The notes: generated by a model not told the origin, from the letters alone. 28,535 nt of DNA from an uncultured Acetatifactor sp. (GCA_910586835.1 CAJUJU010000037.1:1-28535); one strand, 5' to 3'; numbered from the stretch's first letter, positions 7,282 to 15,921 are shown. Numbers and translations are program-made.

Positions 7282-8433
7282 TTGAACAGGGTCAGGTCGC
7301 TGTTGGAAAACATATGGATCTGCAAGGATACCCAGAAAGACGAATATTACAAGATAAAACATGAGATCCCCCTGTTTCAGCGGTTTGTCAGGGAGATGCT
7401 TGGCTGGAAGCTGATCAATACGGAGCGTTTGCTGAAACTGGAAAAAATACCGGTTCATGCGGAAAGCTTTATGGGGATACAGGAGTTTGCGGAGATCAGA
7501 GATTACTGTTTCCTCTGCGCCGTACTGATTTTTCTGGAGGATAAGGAGGAGCAGGAACAGTTTCTTTTGTCCGAGCTGATTGGTTATGTAGAGACCCGTT
7601 TGAAAGAGAGCATGGAGATAGACTGGACCTCCTTTTCCCAGCGAAAATCTTTGGTGAGAGTGTTGCAGTATATGGAAAAGAACAATATGCTCAAGGTATA
7701 TGAGGGCAGCAGCGAAGGCTTCGGCCAGGAGTCCGGCAGCGAGGTGCTCTATGAGAACACTGGGCATTCCAAATATTTTGCCACCAGCTTTTCGCAGGAT
7801 ATTTCCGATTTTCACAGTGTGGAGGATTTTGAGAAAGCGGCCCTTCAGGAGATCGATTCCGAGAGAGGGAGGACGAGAATCAACAGGGTCTACAGACAGC
7901 TGGTGGCTTGTCCCATGATGTATTGGAGCAATCTGGAGGATGCCGATTCCCTGTATCTGAAAAACCAGAGACAATGGGTTTCAAAATACCTAGAGGAAAA
8001 CATTGGCGGCCGCCTTGATCTGCACAAGAATGCTGCATTCTGGATGTTGGAGGAAGAGGATTGTTATGGTAAGGTACACCCACGGGACGCCATATTACCA
8101 GAGGCAGTATTGTTGGTGTGCGCCGAGATCAGGAGCCGGATAGAATCCGAAGAATGGGTCAGACAGGCGGACGAATGTGTCTATTTACCGGAGGAGGCGC
8201 TGGATCAATTGATTCGGGACTGCCATGGCCGCTGGAAAAACGCATGGGGCGTGGGTTTTCGTGAGAAGGAGCCCGGCAAAGCAGCGGAGGAAATTAAGGA
8301 ATACATGGAAGCATGGATGATGTTTCGGAGGGAGGAAGGGCAACTGCGGCTGTTTCCGATCATTGGGAAACTGTCAGGGTACTATCCCAAAGATTACAAG
8401 GAGAAAATGAATGATGAAGCCTGGAATTCGTGA
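7282..8433 (+). CDS. jetB: Wadjet subunit JetB (DUF2398/TIGR02678-like)
   Basis: The 383-residue protein (this start) is the KITE-like accessory subunit of the Wadjet SMC complex. FQRFVREMLGWKLINTERLL then LEKIPVHAES and DYCFLCAVLIFLEDKEEQEQ match the DUF2398 pattern. SLVRVLQYMEKNNMLKVYEG is the expected winged helix, followed by the conserved VLYENTGHSKYFATSF stretch. I chose TTG 7282 because GGGGAGG (7266-7272) lies 9 bases upstream. A longer frame from TTG 7240 would start inside the palindromic repeat and lacks a ribosome site. Use of TTG together with the repeat in the leader suggests modest translation relative to jetC. The gap to jetC is 63 bases. Confidence 0.82.
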   Translation: MNRVRSLLENIWICKDTQKDEYYKIKHEIPLFQRFVREMLGWKLINTERLLKLEKIPVHAESFMGIQEFAEIRDYCFLCAVLIFLEDKEEQEQFLLSELIGYVETRLKESMEIDWTSFSQRKSLVRVLQYMEKNNMLKVYEGSSEGFGQESGSEVLYENTGHSKYFATSFSQDISDFHSVEDFEKAALQEIDSERGRTRINRVYRQLVACPMMYWSNLEDADSLYLKNQRQWVSKYLEENIGGRLDLHKNAAFWMLEEEDCYGKVHPRDAILPEAVLLVCAEIRSRIESEEWVRQADECVYLPEEALDQLIRDCHGRWKNAWGVGFREKEPGKAAEEIKEYMEAWMMFRREEGQLRLFPIIGKLSGYYPKDYKEKMNDEAWNS

Positions 8434-8496
8434 TGCAAAGTACTTCGGGATTCCGATTATAGTGGCGTATACGCGGCGAAATGAGAGGAAAGGTTT

Positions 8497-11400
8497 ATGA
8501 TGAACGGACGCTGGATGATGAATCGAATCGGCTTTGTCAATTTCTGGCTTTATGACGAAGAAGAGTTTATCTTTGAGGATGGGAAGCTGCTGCTGAGAGG
8601 GCAGAACGGTTCCGGCAAATCCATTACCACGCAGAGTTTTATTCCTTTTATACTGGACGGGGATCGCACCCCCAGCCGGCTGGATCCCTTTGGCTCCAGC
8701 GATCGGAGAATGGAATATTACTTTCTGGGGGAAACGGGAAAGGAGGAATCCACGGGATATCTGTACCTGGAATTTCGGAAAAAGGAAACCGGTGAGTACC
8801 GTACCATAGGAATCGGGCAGCGGGCCAGAAAAGGAAAGCCTATGGATTTCTGGGGTTTTGTCATTCTTGACGGCAGAAGGATCGGGGGTGACATCTGGCT
8901 TTACAGAGAGGTGGGAAGCAGCAAAATTCCTCTGGAGAAGGGGGAGCTGAGAAAAGCCTTGGGGGAGGATGTGCCCTTTACGGATGTGCCCAGGGAATAT
9001 AAGGAAATGGTAAATAAATATCTCTTCGGCTTTGGCAGGGCGGAGCAATATGAGCAATTTATCAGGCTGTTAGTAAAGGTGCGGGCGCCAAAGCTTTCCA
9101 AGGAATTTAAGCCTTCTAAGGTTTATGAGATTCTCAACGACTCTCTTCAGACTTTGACGGACGAGGATCTGCGTCCAATGGTGGACGCCATGGAGAAGAT
9201 GGACAGTATTCAGGGAAACCTGGATCAGCTGAACCGTGCCCTGACGGACGTGACAGCCATCCGGAAAGAGTACATGCGCTATAATCGGTATATGCTGGGA
9301 AAGAAGGGACAGGCGTATTTGGCTGCAAAAAAGGCGGCTATGCAGGCCCAGGCACAGATAGACAAGCATACGATAGAACTGGATAGTCTTACCCGGGAAC
9401 AAAAGGAAAAGCAGGAGGCGGAAAAAGACTTAAGAGACTGCGACAGACTGGTGGCTGCGGAGCTGGAAAGCCTGACGGATACGGATCTGGAGGAGATGGA
9501 TGCGAAACTGGATAAGGCCCGCCGGGACGAAAAGGAAGAGCTGCTAAGAAAAGAAAGGATAGAGGAACGGATACGCAAAGGCAGGGAAAGCATTTGGGAA
9601 TGTGACAGGAAGCTGCGTGGCCTGAAGGGAGAGAGGGAAGTCTGCAGGGATGACATGGCGAAGGAGACGGAGGAGCTGAAGAGCGGGCAGGAGACTTTGC
9701 GCTGGGACGGCCATTCCGGTGTCCTTGAGCTGCCCGAAACCCGAGATATACAGAGAGCCGACGATTTGATGGAGGAATTGCAGAAATACCGAAAGGCGGT
9801 GGCAACGGGAAAAGAACGTGTAGAAAAATACGGAAGGAACAGAAGACAGCTGGACGAGGTTTCGGAGGAGGCGGAAGGCTGTAAAAGGGAGTGGGAGGAA
9901 AAGAAGGCGGCTCTGGAGCGGGCGAAGCGGGAGACGGAGCTTGTCAGGGAGGGCTGTATCCGGGACCTTTATACCACAAACAGCCAAAATGAGGAGTGGA
10001 AGCTGTCGGAAGTGTTGTTGGCCCAGACCGAGAGGGTGCTACAGGATTACCAAAGTGCTGCGGACGGCAGAAAAATCAGTCAGACCCTGCAGAAGGCATA
10101 TCAGGAGCACAAGGAACTGCTCTCCGCCAACCTGTGGGAAAAAGGGAAAGAGCTGGAGGAACAGAACCGTGTCCTGAAAGAGCTGGAGATGCAGCGTTCA
10201 GAGGTGCAGATGCAGGAAGAACTGGAGCCGGAGCGGAGAGAGGCGGTGATCGCGTCCCGAAGAAGTCTGGAAGAGGCGGGAATCACAGCGGTTCCTTTTT
10301 TCAGGACAGTGGAATTTGCGGAGGGCCTGGAGCCGGAAGAATGCGCTCGGATAGAGTCCCAGCTGACGGACATGGGGCTGCTGGATGCATTGGTGGTTAC
10401 GGAGGAGGGCTTTTGGCAGATCAGGGAAAATTTTCCGGAGTTCGTGGACTGTGTCATACAACCGCGGGAAAAGGGAACATCCGGTTTCCCCGGGCTTCGG
10501 GTCAACGAAACGCTTGATCGGGGAATCAGGGAGGCTGTTGTCAATATTTTGAGCCGTATTTCCGAAACGAGCCGGGGAGAGGGACTTTATGTCCGAATGG
10601 AAAGGAATGGGAATTATGAGCAAGGAATCCTTTTCGGCAGAGCGGAGCGGAAGGAAGAAGCGGAGTATGTGGGAGTACTTGCCAGGGCACAGAAGAAGGA
10701 GCGGAGACTGCGGCAGCTGTCTGAGGAGATTTGGCAGGTACAGGCTGTACTACAGGAGCTTGGTAGCCAGAAGGAGCATTTGGAGCATCGGGTCAAAACG
10801 CTGGAGACAGAGTACGGTAAGTCTTTCGGCACGGAAGGACTTGACACTGCTTTAGATGCAGAGGGAAAGCTTTGCCTTGCCTGTGATCAGGAGGAAAAGA
10901 ACTATCATGCGATAGAAAAAAGACTTGATGCCAGCAGGCAGCAGGAGAGGCAAAGCTATCAGGAAATGCTTTCCGTCTGCAAGGCTTTTCCCTACGGAAG
11001 GACAGCGGAGGAGTACGAGGCGGCCCTGGATGCGGCAGACGCCTATCAGCAGAGCCTGCGGAGTCTGTATAAGCTGCTGTTGCGGTTTGAGAAGACGGAA
11101 AACGATATTCGGACGCAGGAGGAGCTGATCGACCGGGAAGAAAGTAATATAGATGAGGCAGATCTTGACAGAAGGGACGCTGTGGGGAAACTTGCGGAGC
11201 TGCAGTTGAAGATCGGCCAGTATGAGGAGTATCTGAACAGACCCGAGGTGAAGGAAAAGGCGCAGCGCAGAGAGGCCTTAAAGAAGGAACGGGAAGAGAT
11301 CGGCAATCGGCTGAGTGAGATCGGGAAAAGACTGGCCGTGATCGAGAATCAGTTGGATCGGATTCAGGGGGAAGAGGAGGAACTGCGAGAAGATTTTGTG

Positions 11401-12549
11401 CGGAAGGCTTCCAAGGAAAATCTGTGCCAGAGGTATTTTGAGGAGGAGCTTGACCTGGGACTTGTCCTTGAGAAGGAGGCGGGAAATCTGGAGGGTTATG
11501 CCAAAGAATCCCTGCAGCGTATGCGGGACGGCGATGAAGGCAGAGATGTGAGCACCATGGCCACAGGACTGTACCAGACGTACTCTGCTCACAACGGCAG
11601 TCTCGTAAGCTATGGGACATCCATCGAGGAATGCTTTGAGGAGGCGGAGAACGGTTCCGAGGCACTACGGAAGAGGCTGCGCATTTTTTCCGTGTGGAAC
11701 GGAAAAAAGCTGTATCTGGAAGAATTTTATCAGATGCTGAAAACCACCATCGAGGAGACGTCGCTGCTGATTCAGCAAAAGGACAGGGAACTGTTTGAAG
11801 ATATACTGTCAAAAACCATCAGCCAGCAGCTGACAGACCGCATTGCCGAGAGCAGGAAGTGGGTGCAGGACATGTCGGCGCTGATGAAGCTGGAGACTTC
11901 TATGGGATTGTATTTTTCTCTGGACTGGAAGCCCAGGACGGCGGAAAACGATCAGGAGCTTGACATAAAGGAGCTGGAAAAAATACTGCTTCGGGATGCT
12001 TCGCTGCTTGGCAACGACGACATTGAAAGGGTGGCGGCCCATTTCCGCAGCAAGATTGAGACGCAGAAGCAGAGGGCGGAGGAGGCCGGGGAGAGTATCA
12101 ACTATATGGATCTGGTTCGTGACGCTTTGGACTACAGAAGATGGTTTGAGTTCCAGATGTCCTATTACAGAAATCTGGAGGGGAAGAAGAATCTTACAAA
12201 CTCCGCATTTAACCGTTTCAGCGGAGGTGAGAAGGCCATGGCAATGTATGTGCCGCTGTTTGCCGCGGTGAATGCCCAGTATCAGAAGGCGGAGAACAGG
12301 GATCACCCGCGGATCATTGCGTTGGACGAGGCCTTTGCGGGAGTGGACGACAAGAACATCAGCAGCATGTTTAAGCTGGTGGAGGATATGGACTTTGATT
12401 ATATTATGAATTCACAGGCGCTGTGGGGTTGCTTTGACACGGTTCCGGCACTGCGCATTTCGGAGCTTCTGCGCCCGCTGAATTCACAGGTGATCACCGT
12501 GATTCATTATACTTGGAACGGGCGTGAAAGGGTGTTGGATGAGCAATAG
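8497..12549 (+). CDS. jetC: Wadjet SMC/MukB-like ATPase JetC
   Basis: This 1350-residue motor protein is predicted to extrude DNA loops and present small circular DNA for cleavage by JetD. The head is split as in SMC proteins. Walker A is GQNGSGKS (35-42), followed by the conserved DPFGSSDRRMEYYFLG block. Charged coiled-coil runs from about 265 to 560 and again from about 750 to 1070. A hinge-like globular segment (about 590-730, with GITAVPFFRTVEFAEG and MGLLDALVVTEEGFW) lies between them. The C-terminal head has the ABC signature FSGGEKAM (S1242-G-G-E-K1246) and Walker B IIALDEAFAGVDD with D1277-E1278. All ATPase motifs are intact. A GGAAAGG-like site precedes ATG 8497. The 3' end overlaps jetD by 11 bases. 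Confidence 0.9.
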   Translation: MMNGRWMMNRIGFVNFWLYDEEEFIFEDGKLLLRGQNGSGKSITTQSFIPFILDGDRTPSRLDPFGSSDRRMEYYFLGETGKEESTGYLYLEFRKKETGEYRTIGIGQRARKGKPMDFWGFVILDGRRIGGDIWLYREVGSSKIPLEKGELRKALGEDVPFTDVPREYKEMVNKYLFGFGRAEQYEQFIRLLVKVRAPKLSKEFKPSKVYEILNDSLQTLTDEDLRPMVDAMEKMDSIQGNLDQLNRALTDVTAIRKEYMRYNRYMLGKKGQAYLAAKKAAMQAQAQIDKHTIELDSLTREQKEKQEAEKDLRDCDRLVAAELESLTDTDLEEMDAKLDKARRDEKEELLRKERIEERIRKGRESIWECDRKLRGLKGEREVCRDDMAKETEELKSGQETLRWDGHSGVLELPETRDIQRADDLMEELQKYRKAVATGKERVEKYGRNRRQLDEVSEEAEGCKREWEEKKAALERAKRETELVREGCIRDLYTTNSQNEEWKLSEVLLAQTERVLQDYQSAADGRKISQTLQKAYQEHKELLSANLWEKGKELEEQNRVLKELEMQRSEVQMQEELEPERREAVIASRRSLEEAGITAVPFFRTVEFAEGLEPEECARIESQLTDMGLLDALVVTEEGFWQIRENFPEFVDCVIQPREKGTSGFPGLRVNETLDRGIREAVVNILSRISETSRGEGLYVRMERNGNYEQGILFGRAERKEEAEYVGVLARAQKKERRLRQLSEEIWQVQAVLQELGSQKEHLEHRVKTLETEYGKSFGTEGLDTALDAEGKLCLACDQEEKNYHAIEKRLDASRQQERQSYQEMLSVCKAFPYGRTAEEYEAALDAADAYQQSLRSLYKLLLRFEKTENDIRTQEELIDREESNIDEADLDRRDAVGKLAELQLKIGQYEEYLNRPEVKEKAQRREALKKEREEIGNRLSEIGKRLAVIENQLDRIQGEEEELREDFVRKASKENLCQRYFEEELDLGLVLEKEAGNLEGYAKESLQRMRDGDEGRDVSTMATGLYQTYSAHNGSLVSYGTSIEECFEEAENGSEALRKRLRIFSVWNGKKLYLEEFYQMLKTTIEETSLLIQQKDRELFEDILSKTISQQLTDRIAESRKWVQDMSALMKLETSMGLYFSLDWKPRTAENDQELDIKELEKILLRDASLLGNDDIERVAAHFRSKIETQKQRAEEAGESINYMDLVRDALDYRRWFEFQMSYYRNLEGKKNLTNSAFNRFSGGEKAMAMYVPLFAAVNAQYQKAENRDHPRIIALDEAFAGVDDKNISSMFKLVEDMDFDYIMNSQALWGCFDTVPALRISELLRPLNSQVITVIHYTWNGRERVLDEQ

Positions 12550-13933
12550 CGAGTTGAGGGATTGTGCGGCCTACTTTAGGAAAGAGCGGGGATTTGACCG
12601 TTGTTTCCTGGAGATGCGCAGAAAGTGGAAAAGCTATGGAAAGCCGGCGGGCAACATAAGGATCAGCGCCGCTACCGAGGAGGAGAAACGTGCCATAGGG
12701 TGTTTTTTGGGCAAAAAATACTGGGATGAGGACATCGTGTTCCGGTTTGCCGACTTTGAGAAAGCATTGCAGGAAACCAGATTCCGGGAAGTCCCGCTGG
12801 CGGTATTGTTGGAACTTTATTTTGGGGAAGCGCTTGTTACCAATCAGGAAATGAAGGCATTGGAAGAGCAAAAAAAGATGGAGTTCCGGAACCGTATCAT
12901 CTCATGGCTGGAGGAAAAAGGAAAGGCAGAAGTAACGGAAGGGGCAGAAGGAGAAGGGCAAGAAAGGACAGAAAAGCCGGAAGGGACGGCGGCGTTGGCC
13001 TGGATTCAGGGCATGTGGTCGGAAAAGCAATATGGCTACGCAACGGTCATGGGGCTTTGGAAGAACGATGAGAGCACGGCGGAAGCCGTGGTGCGCAATG
13101 TATGCACGGGATATTCTACGGCAGTCAGGGCGGGGGAGGACGGGATTTTGCTGGCGGTTTTGGCGGCAAAGGTATCCGGGAATCCTCATTATTTTGACAG
13201 GGGACAGAATGCTGCTGCGCTTTTGCTGCATCTTATCTGTTTTGCCGAAGGCAGAGAGCTGCCGGGAGACGCTGCAGGCGTGTATGAGACGTATCGGAAT
13301 GCGGGGATTGTCACGGACGAGATTGCAAGTACGGTGGCGTTTTTCCGGCTTCATATGCGCAAGGATGGAGCGGAAAGTGGGATTCTGGAAGCCTTCTGTG
13401 CGGCGGGGGAGCCCGGAACCCTGTCCCTCGCCAATCTGACGGGAGCGGAAGCCGTTTGGGCAGAAGGGAAATGTGCCTATGTGGTTGAGAATGAAATGGT
13501 GTTTTCTTATCTGGTGAAATGTTGCGGGGAATTACCGGTCACCCTGCTGTGCACCTCCGGCCAATTAAGCTATGCGGCACAGCGGGTGATCCGTATGCTG
13601 TGTGAGAGCGGTACAAGAATTTACTACAGCGGAGATATGGATCCGGAGGGAATCGGTATTGCGGATCGGCTTTGGAGGAAATATCCGCGGAACATTCACA
13701 TTTGGAGAATGGGTACCGGAGATTATCCGGATGCACTGTCGGAAGAAGAGATAGAGGAGTGGAGGCTGAAGAAGCTGCAGGGCGTGGAGCATCCGGTGCT
13801 GCGTGAGACAGCGGAGTGTGTCAGACAGACCGGGAGGGCAGCTTATCAGGAAAATATATTGGAGCGTCTGGCACAGGATATTTTAGAGTGCACCCATTCC
13901 GCCGTCAATTCAAATTTGTCAGACATTCAATAA
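12539..13933 (+). CDS. jetD: Wadjet nuclease JetD (DUF3323/DUF2399, Toprim)
   Basis: This 464-residue protein is the Toprim-fold nuclease subunit that would cut extruded plasmid DNA. The N-terminal arm domain (ISAATEEEKRAIGCFLGKKY, VFRFADFEKALQETRF) matches TIGR02679-type JetD. The C-terminal Toprim part has the catalytic Glu in VVENEMVF (E317 or E319) and the DxD motif in YSGDMDPEGIGIADRL (D366, D368), so catalysis looks intact. I chose ATG 12539, which overlaps the jetC stop and has AAAGGG upstream; a GTG at 12524 is the alternative. The last ~10 codons (after about 13900) run antisense over a broken hydrolase gene, so the natural C-terminus may have been replaced at a recombination junction. 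Confidence 0.88.
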   Translation: MSNSELRDCAAYFRKERGFDRCFLEMRRKWKSYGKPAGNIRISAATEEEKRAIGCFLGKKYWDEDIVFRFADFEKALQETRFREVPLAVLLELYFGEALVTNQEMKALEEQKKMEFRNRIISWLEEKGKAEVTEGAEGEGQERTEKPEGTAALAWIQGMWSEKQYGYATVMGLWKNDESTAEAVVRNVCTGYSTAVRAGEDGILLAVLAAKVSGNPHYFDRGQNAAALLLHLICFAEGRELPGDAAGVYETYRNAGIVTDEIASTVAFFRLHMRKDGAESGILEAFCAAGEPGTLSLANLTGAEAVWAEGKCAYVVENEMVFSYLVKCCGELPVTLLCTSGQLSYAAQRVIRMLCESGTRIYYSGDMDPEGIGIADRLWRKYPRNIHIWRMGTGDYPDALSEEEIEEWRLKKLQGVEHPVLRETAECVRQTGRAAYQENILERLAQDILECTHSAVNSNLSDIQ

Positions 13934-14286
13934 ACTCCTTAGGCTTCTCTATGTGTATGTCATGACCACAATCAAAACGAACAATTTGTAAACCGGCAAT
14001 AAGCTCCGACTCTTTTCAAATCTTCTTCACTTAATGCCGCCATTAAAATGCCATCTTCACTGATATTTGTCCGTGCGGTCATAAATATTGTGTTTCACTT
14101 GACATTTTTCAATATGCCTTCATATGGTATTCCGTTATAAAAGCTGTCGTTAAAAAATGCCGCTCCAAATAAGGGGTCATACTTATTCATGCCTTGAAAA
14201 CCGCTAAGTGCAGCCTTGGGCCAGAACATTACTTTCAGATTTTTGTCGGGATGCTTTTTTCTATCCTTTGATGCCATAGCTATCAT
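13905..14286 (-). pseudogene. Alpha/beta hydrolase, C-terminal fragment, disrupted
   Basis: Reading leftwards from 14286: KNLKVMFWPKAALSGFQGM, then NKYDPLFGAAFFNDSFYNGI, an in-frame TGA at 14097-14095, then NTIFMTARTNISEDGILMAA and LSEEDLK. A frame change near 14010-14020 leads to ELIAGLQIVRFDCGHDIHIE and KPKEFIECL, with stop at 13907-13905. FDCGHDIHIEKP carries the catalytic His of alpha/beta hydrolases. The whole N-terminal half, including the nucleophile elbow, is missing. One nonsense codon, one frameshift and a large 5' deletion make this a clear pseudogene. The 3' end overlaps jetD antisense. Confidence 0.8.
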
Positions 14287-14411
14287 CTTATTTTGGTGTT
14301 AGTATATAGTCCGAAAATAGGTTTAACAGAACAGCCAAGCCTTGCAGCCAAAGCTCTTGCTGTTAAACCGGACACCCCGCGTTCTTTCGTGATATTCAAA
14401 GCTGCCTTTGC
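14283..14411 (-). pseudogene. TetR-family regulator remnant (HTH only)
   Basis: Reading leftwards from 14411: AKAALNITKERGVSGLTARA, LAARLGCSVKPIFGLYTNTK and then stop. The (A)LxITKERGVSxLTARALAxxLGCSVxPIF pattern is the DNA-binding head of a TetR/AcrR regulator. The ligand-binding domain is missing and no start codon precedes it; a stop lies just upstream in frame. Its TGA overlaps the ATG of the hydrolase fragment. In intact relatives a TetR gene beside an alpha/beta hydrolase would be a plausible regulator-target pair. Confidence 0.65.
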
Positions 14412-14424
14412 AATTTATCTGGCG

Positions 14425-14763
14425 GTCTATAGTGGATAACGGGTCTGGAATACAGGTTTGCATTTCGTCGGTAAATTCCACCATTTTTGCATTACGCTTT
14501 TGTGCGTTTTTCCAGTCTATTTTTCCAAAGGAAATATATCTGCAGATTTTAGCGATATATGCAAAGAAATATGCTGGCTTTTGCGGCGGTATGGTATTTC
14601 ATGTTTTGAAAAGTGTATCATTGATACATTCGGCGGTATCTTCCCGGTTATTCAATATTTTCATGGCGAGATGACGGAGCTTTTCTCCATATTTTACTTC
14701 TGTATGTTTTATCGCCGTTTCGTCGCGTTTCCAGAACAGACAGATAATTTCACAGTCGTCCAT
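14425..14763 (-). pseudogene. ECF-type sigma-70 factor, truncated with a nonsense codon
   Basis: From the ATG at 14763 leftwards: MDDCEIICLFWKRDETAIKH, VKYGEKLRHLAMKILNNRED, TAECINDTLFKT, a TGA at 14601-14599, NTIPPQKPAYFFAYIAKICR, and finally TCIPDPLSTID. This matches clostridial ECF sigma factors (MDD-EIixLyw-RdE-AI..., AEECVNDTYLKAWNTIPPQ-P). The TGA sits where a Trp is conserved (KAWN). Region 2 is present but region 4 is lost; the frame runs into the TetR remnant. A strong GGAAGGAGG ribosome site is still present before the ATG, so the decay is probably recent. Confidence 0.75.
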
Positions 14764-14786
14764 TTGAACCTCCTTCCTTGTGGTGT

Positions 14787-14833
14787 TGAGAGCCTCTCAC
14801 CCATATAGAGGGAAAAAATCATGAGCGGTTACA
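14787..14833 (-). promoter_or_regulatory. ECF-type promoter and inverted repeat upstream of the broken sigma gene
   Basis: On the minus strand TGTAACC (14833-14827) is followed after 16 bases by CTCTATATGG (14810-14801). This resembles the AAC-type -35 and downstream element used by ECF sigma factors on their own genes. It is followed by TGAGAGGCTCTCA (14799-14787), a 6-bp-arm palindrome. The site appears better preserved than the gene it served. Confidence 0.5.
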
Positions 14834-14862
14834 TTTTTTTTAATATTATTTTTTGATTAAGA

Positions 14863-14946
14863 GGGGAATGCCGGAGATTATACGGAAACATTGTCGGAAG
14901 AGCAGATAGAGGAATGGGGGCTGAAGAGGCGGCCGGGGGATGTGAC
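14863..14946 (+). pseudogene. Diverged duplicate fragment of jetD
   Basis: This stretch reads (M)PGDYTETLSEEQIEEWGLKR and ends in a TGA or TAA. It corresponds to GDYPDALSEEEIEEWRLKK of the intact JetD, encoded at about 13715-13775. By hand alignment over ~75 bases the two DNA segments are roughly 80% identical and in the same orientation. Homology is not visible on either side (an AT-rich tract upstream, unrelated sequence downstream). It is a relic of a second jetD allele rather than a functional gene. Confidence 0.75.
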
Positions 14947-15052
14947 ATAATCAGTTTATCCGATTGGAAATCAGATATCAAGAAATACATTTCAATTGGC
15001 AATAAGTCACAGAAACATGAAACAAATGTCCGATTGTGATGCAGTGGCATAA

Positions 15053-15081
15053 TTGACAAAGCAAACGCGTTATTGTACACT
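15053..15081 (+). promoter_or_regulatory. Promoter of the fucA-fucI unit
   Basis: A consensus TTGACA (15053-15058) is followed after 17 bp by TACACT (15076-15081), 53 bp before the fucA start. The weak -10 suggests a need for activation or a regulated output. No clear operator is seen. The interval 14947-15052 contains no recognisable gene. Confidence 0.6.
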
Positions 15082-15133
15082 GAAAAATATAGAAAACCGG
15101 CATGTTGGCGAATCAGATTGAAGGGGGATTTGG

Positions 15134-15847
15134 ATGCAAAGCTTAAATGAAGTCAAAGAACAGATATGCGATGTATGCCACAAGATGTGGCAGCTTGGAT
15201 GGGTTGCGGCCAACGATGGAAATGTGAGCGCAAAATTGGAGGACGGAAGAATTCTTGCTACTCCGACGGGAATCAGCAAATCCTTTATCACGCCGGAAAA
15301 GCTTGTCCTTTTGGACGGTAAAGGGAATATTCTGGAAGCCGGGGACGGTTACAGGCCGTCCAGTGAAATAAAAATGCATCTGCGCTGTTATGACAAACGG
15401 GAGGATGTGGCCAGCGTCATACATGCCCATCCGCCGGGAGCAACCGGCTTTGCGGTGGCGCATAAGGCGATGGATATGTACAATATGATAGAGGATGTTG
15501 CCGTCATTGGCTCCGTTCCGCTTACGCCTTACGGAACCCCTTCTACCTCGGAAGTACCCGATGCCATAGAGCCCTACCTGGAGGAGCATGATGTAATGCT
15601 CCTGGAAAACCACGGCGCGCTTGCGGTGGGCAGCGATGTGATCACAGCCTTTTACAGGATGGAGAGCCTGGAGCTCTGGGCCAAAATCACGATTAACGCT
15701 GTTATCCTTGGAGGAAGCTATGATATCGGCAAGGAGAACATTCAAAAACTGATTAATCTGAGAGAATATTATGGAATAACGGGAAGGCATCCGGGACATA
15801 AGGTATTTCAGCCGGATGACGGGATGCTTCATAAGACTGATGCATGA
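15134..15847 (+). CDS. fucA: L-fuculose-phosphate aldolase (class II aldolase/adducin family)
   Basis: The 237-residue enzyme would split L-fuculose 1-phosphate into dihydroxyacetone phosphate and L-lactaldehyde in the cytoplasm. Family landmarks are all present: the substrate loops NDGNVSAK (27-34) and TPTGISKS (43-50), the catalytic Glu in PSSEIKMH (E78), the zinc ligands H97 and H99 in IHAHPPGA, and the third ligand H160 in LLENHGAL. Length is close to the ~215 residues of E. coli FucA with a short C-terminal extension. A strong GAAGGGGG site precedes the ATG. The family also contains rhamnulose-phosphate aldolase and ribulose-phosphate epimerase; the fucose isomerase gene directly downstream supports FucA. 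No fuculokinase gene is in the window. Confidence 0.85.
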   Translation: MQSLNEVKEQICDVCHKMWQLGWVAANDGNVSAKLEDGRILATPTGISKSFITPEKLVLLDGKGNILEAGDGYRPSSEIKMHLRCYDKREDVASVIHAHPPGATGFAVAHKAMDMYNMIEDVAVIGSVPLTPYGTPSTSEVPDAIEPYLEEHDVMLLENHGALAVGSDVITAFYRMESLELWAKITINAVILGGSYDIGKENIQKLINLREYYGITGRHPGHKVFQPDDGMLHKTDA

Positions 15848-15921
15848 GAGAGTTTTGTGCAGCGCGGAACAACGCCTGCATTTGAGTAAAAAATAAATAC
15901 ATAATGAATGGGGGAAAAACT

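Noticed and set aside
14095..14601. Possible TGA recoding (Trp or Sec) in the sigma and hydrolase remnants
   Set aside because: Intact genes here use TGA as stop (jetB and the STM4015- and STM4013-like genes), and the same remnants also carry a frameshift and large deletions.
14408..14808. Two overlapping + strand open frames of 88 and 116 codons
   Set aside because: They lie antisense to a recognisable sigma-factor remnant on the minus strand, lack ribosome sites and match no family pattern.
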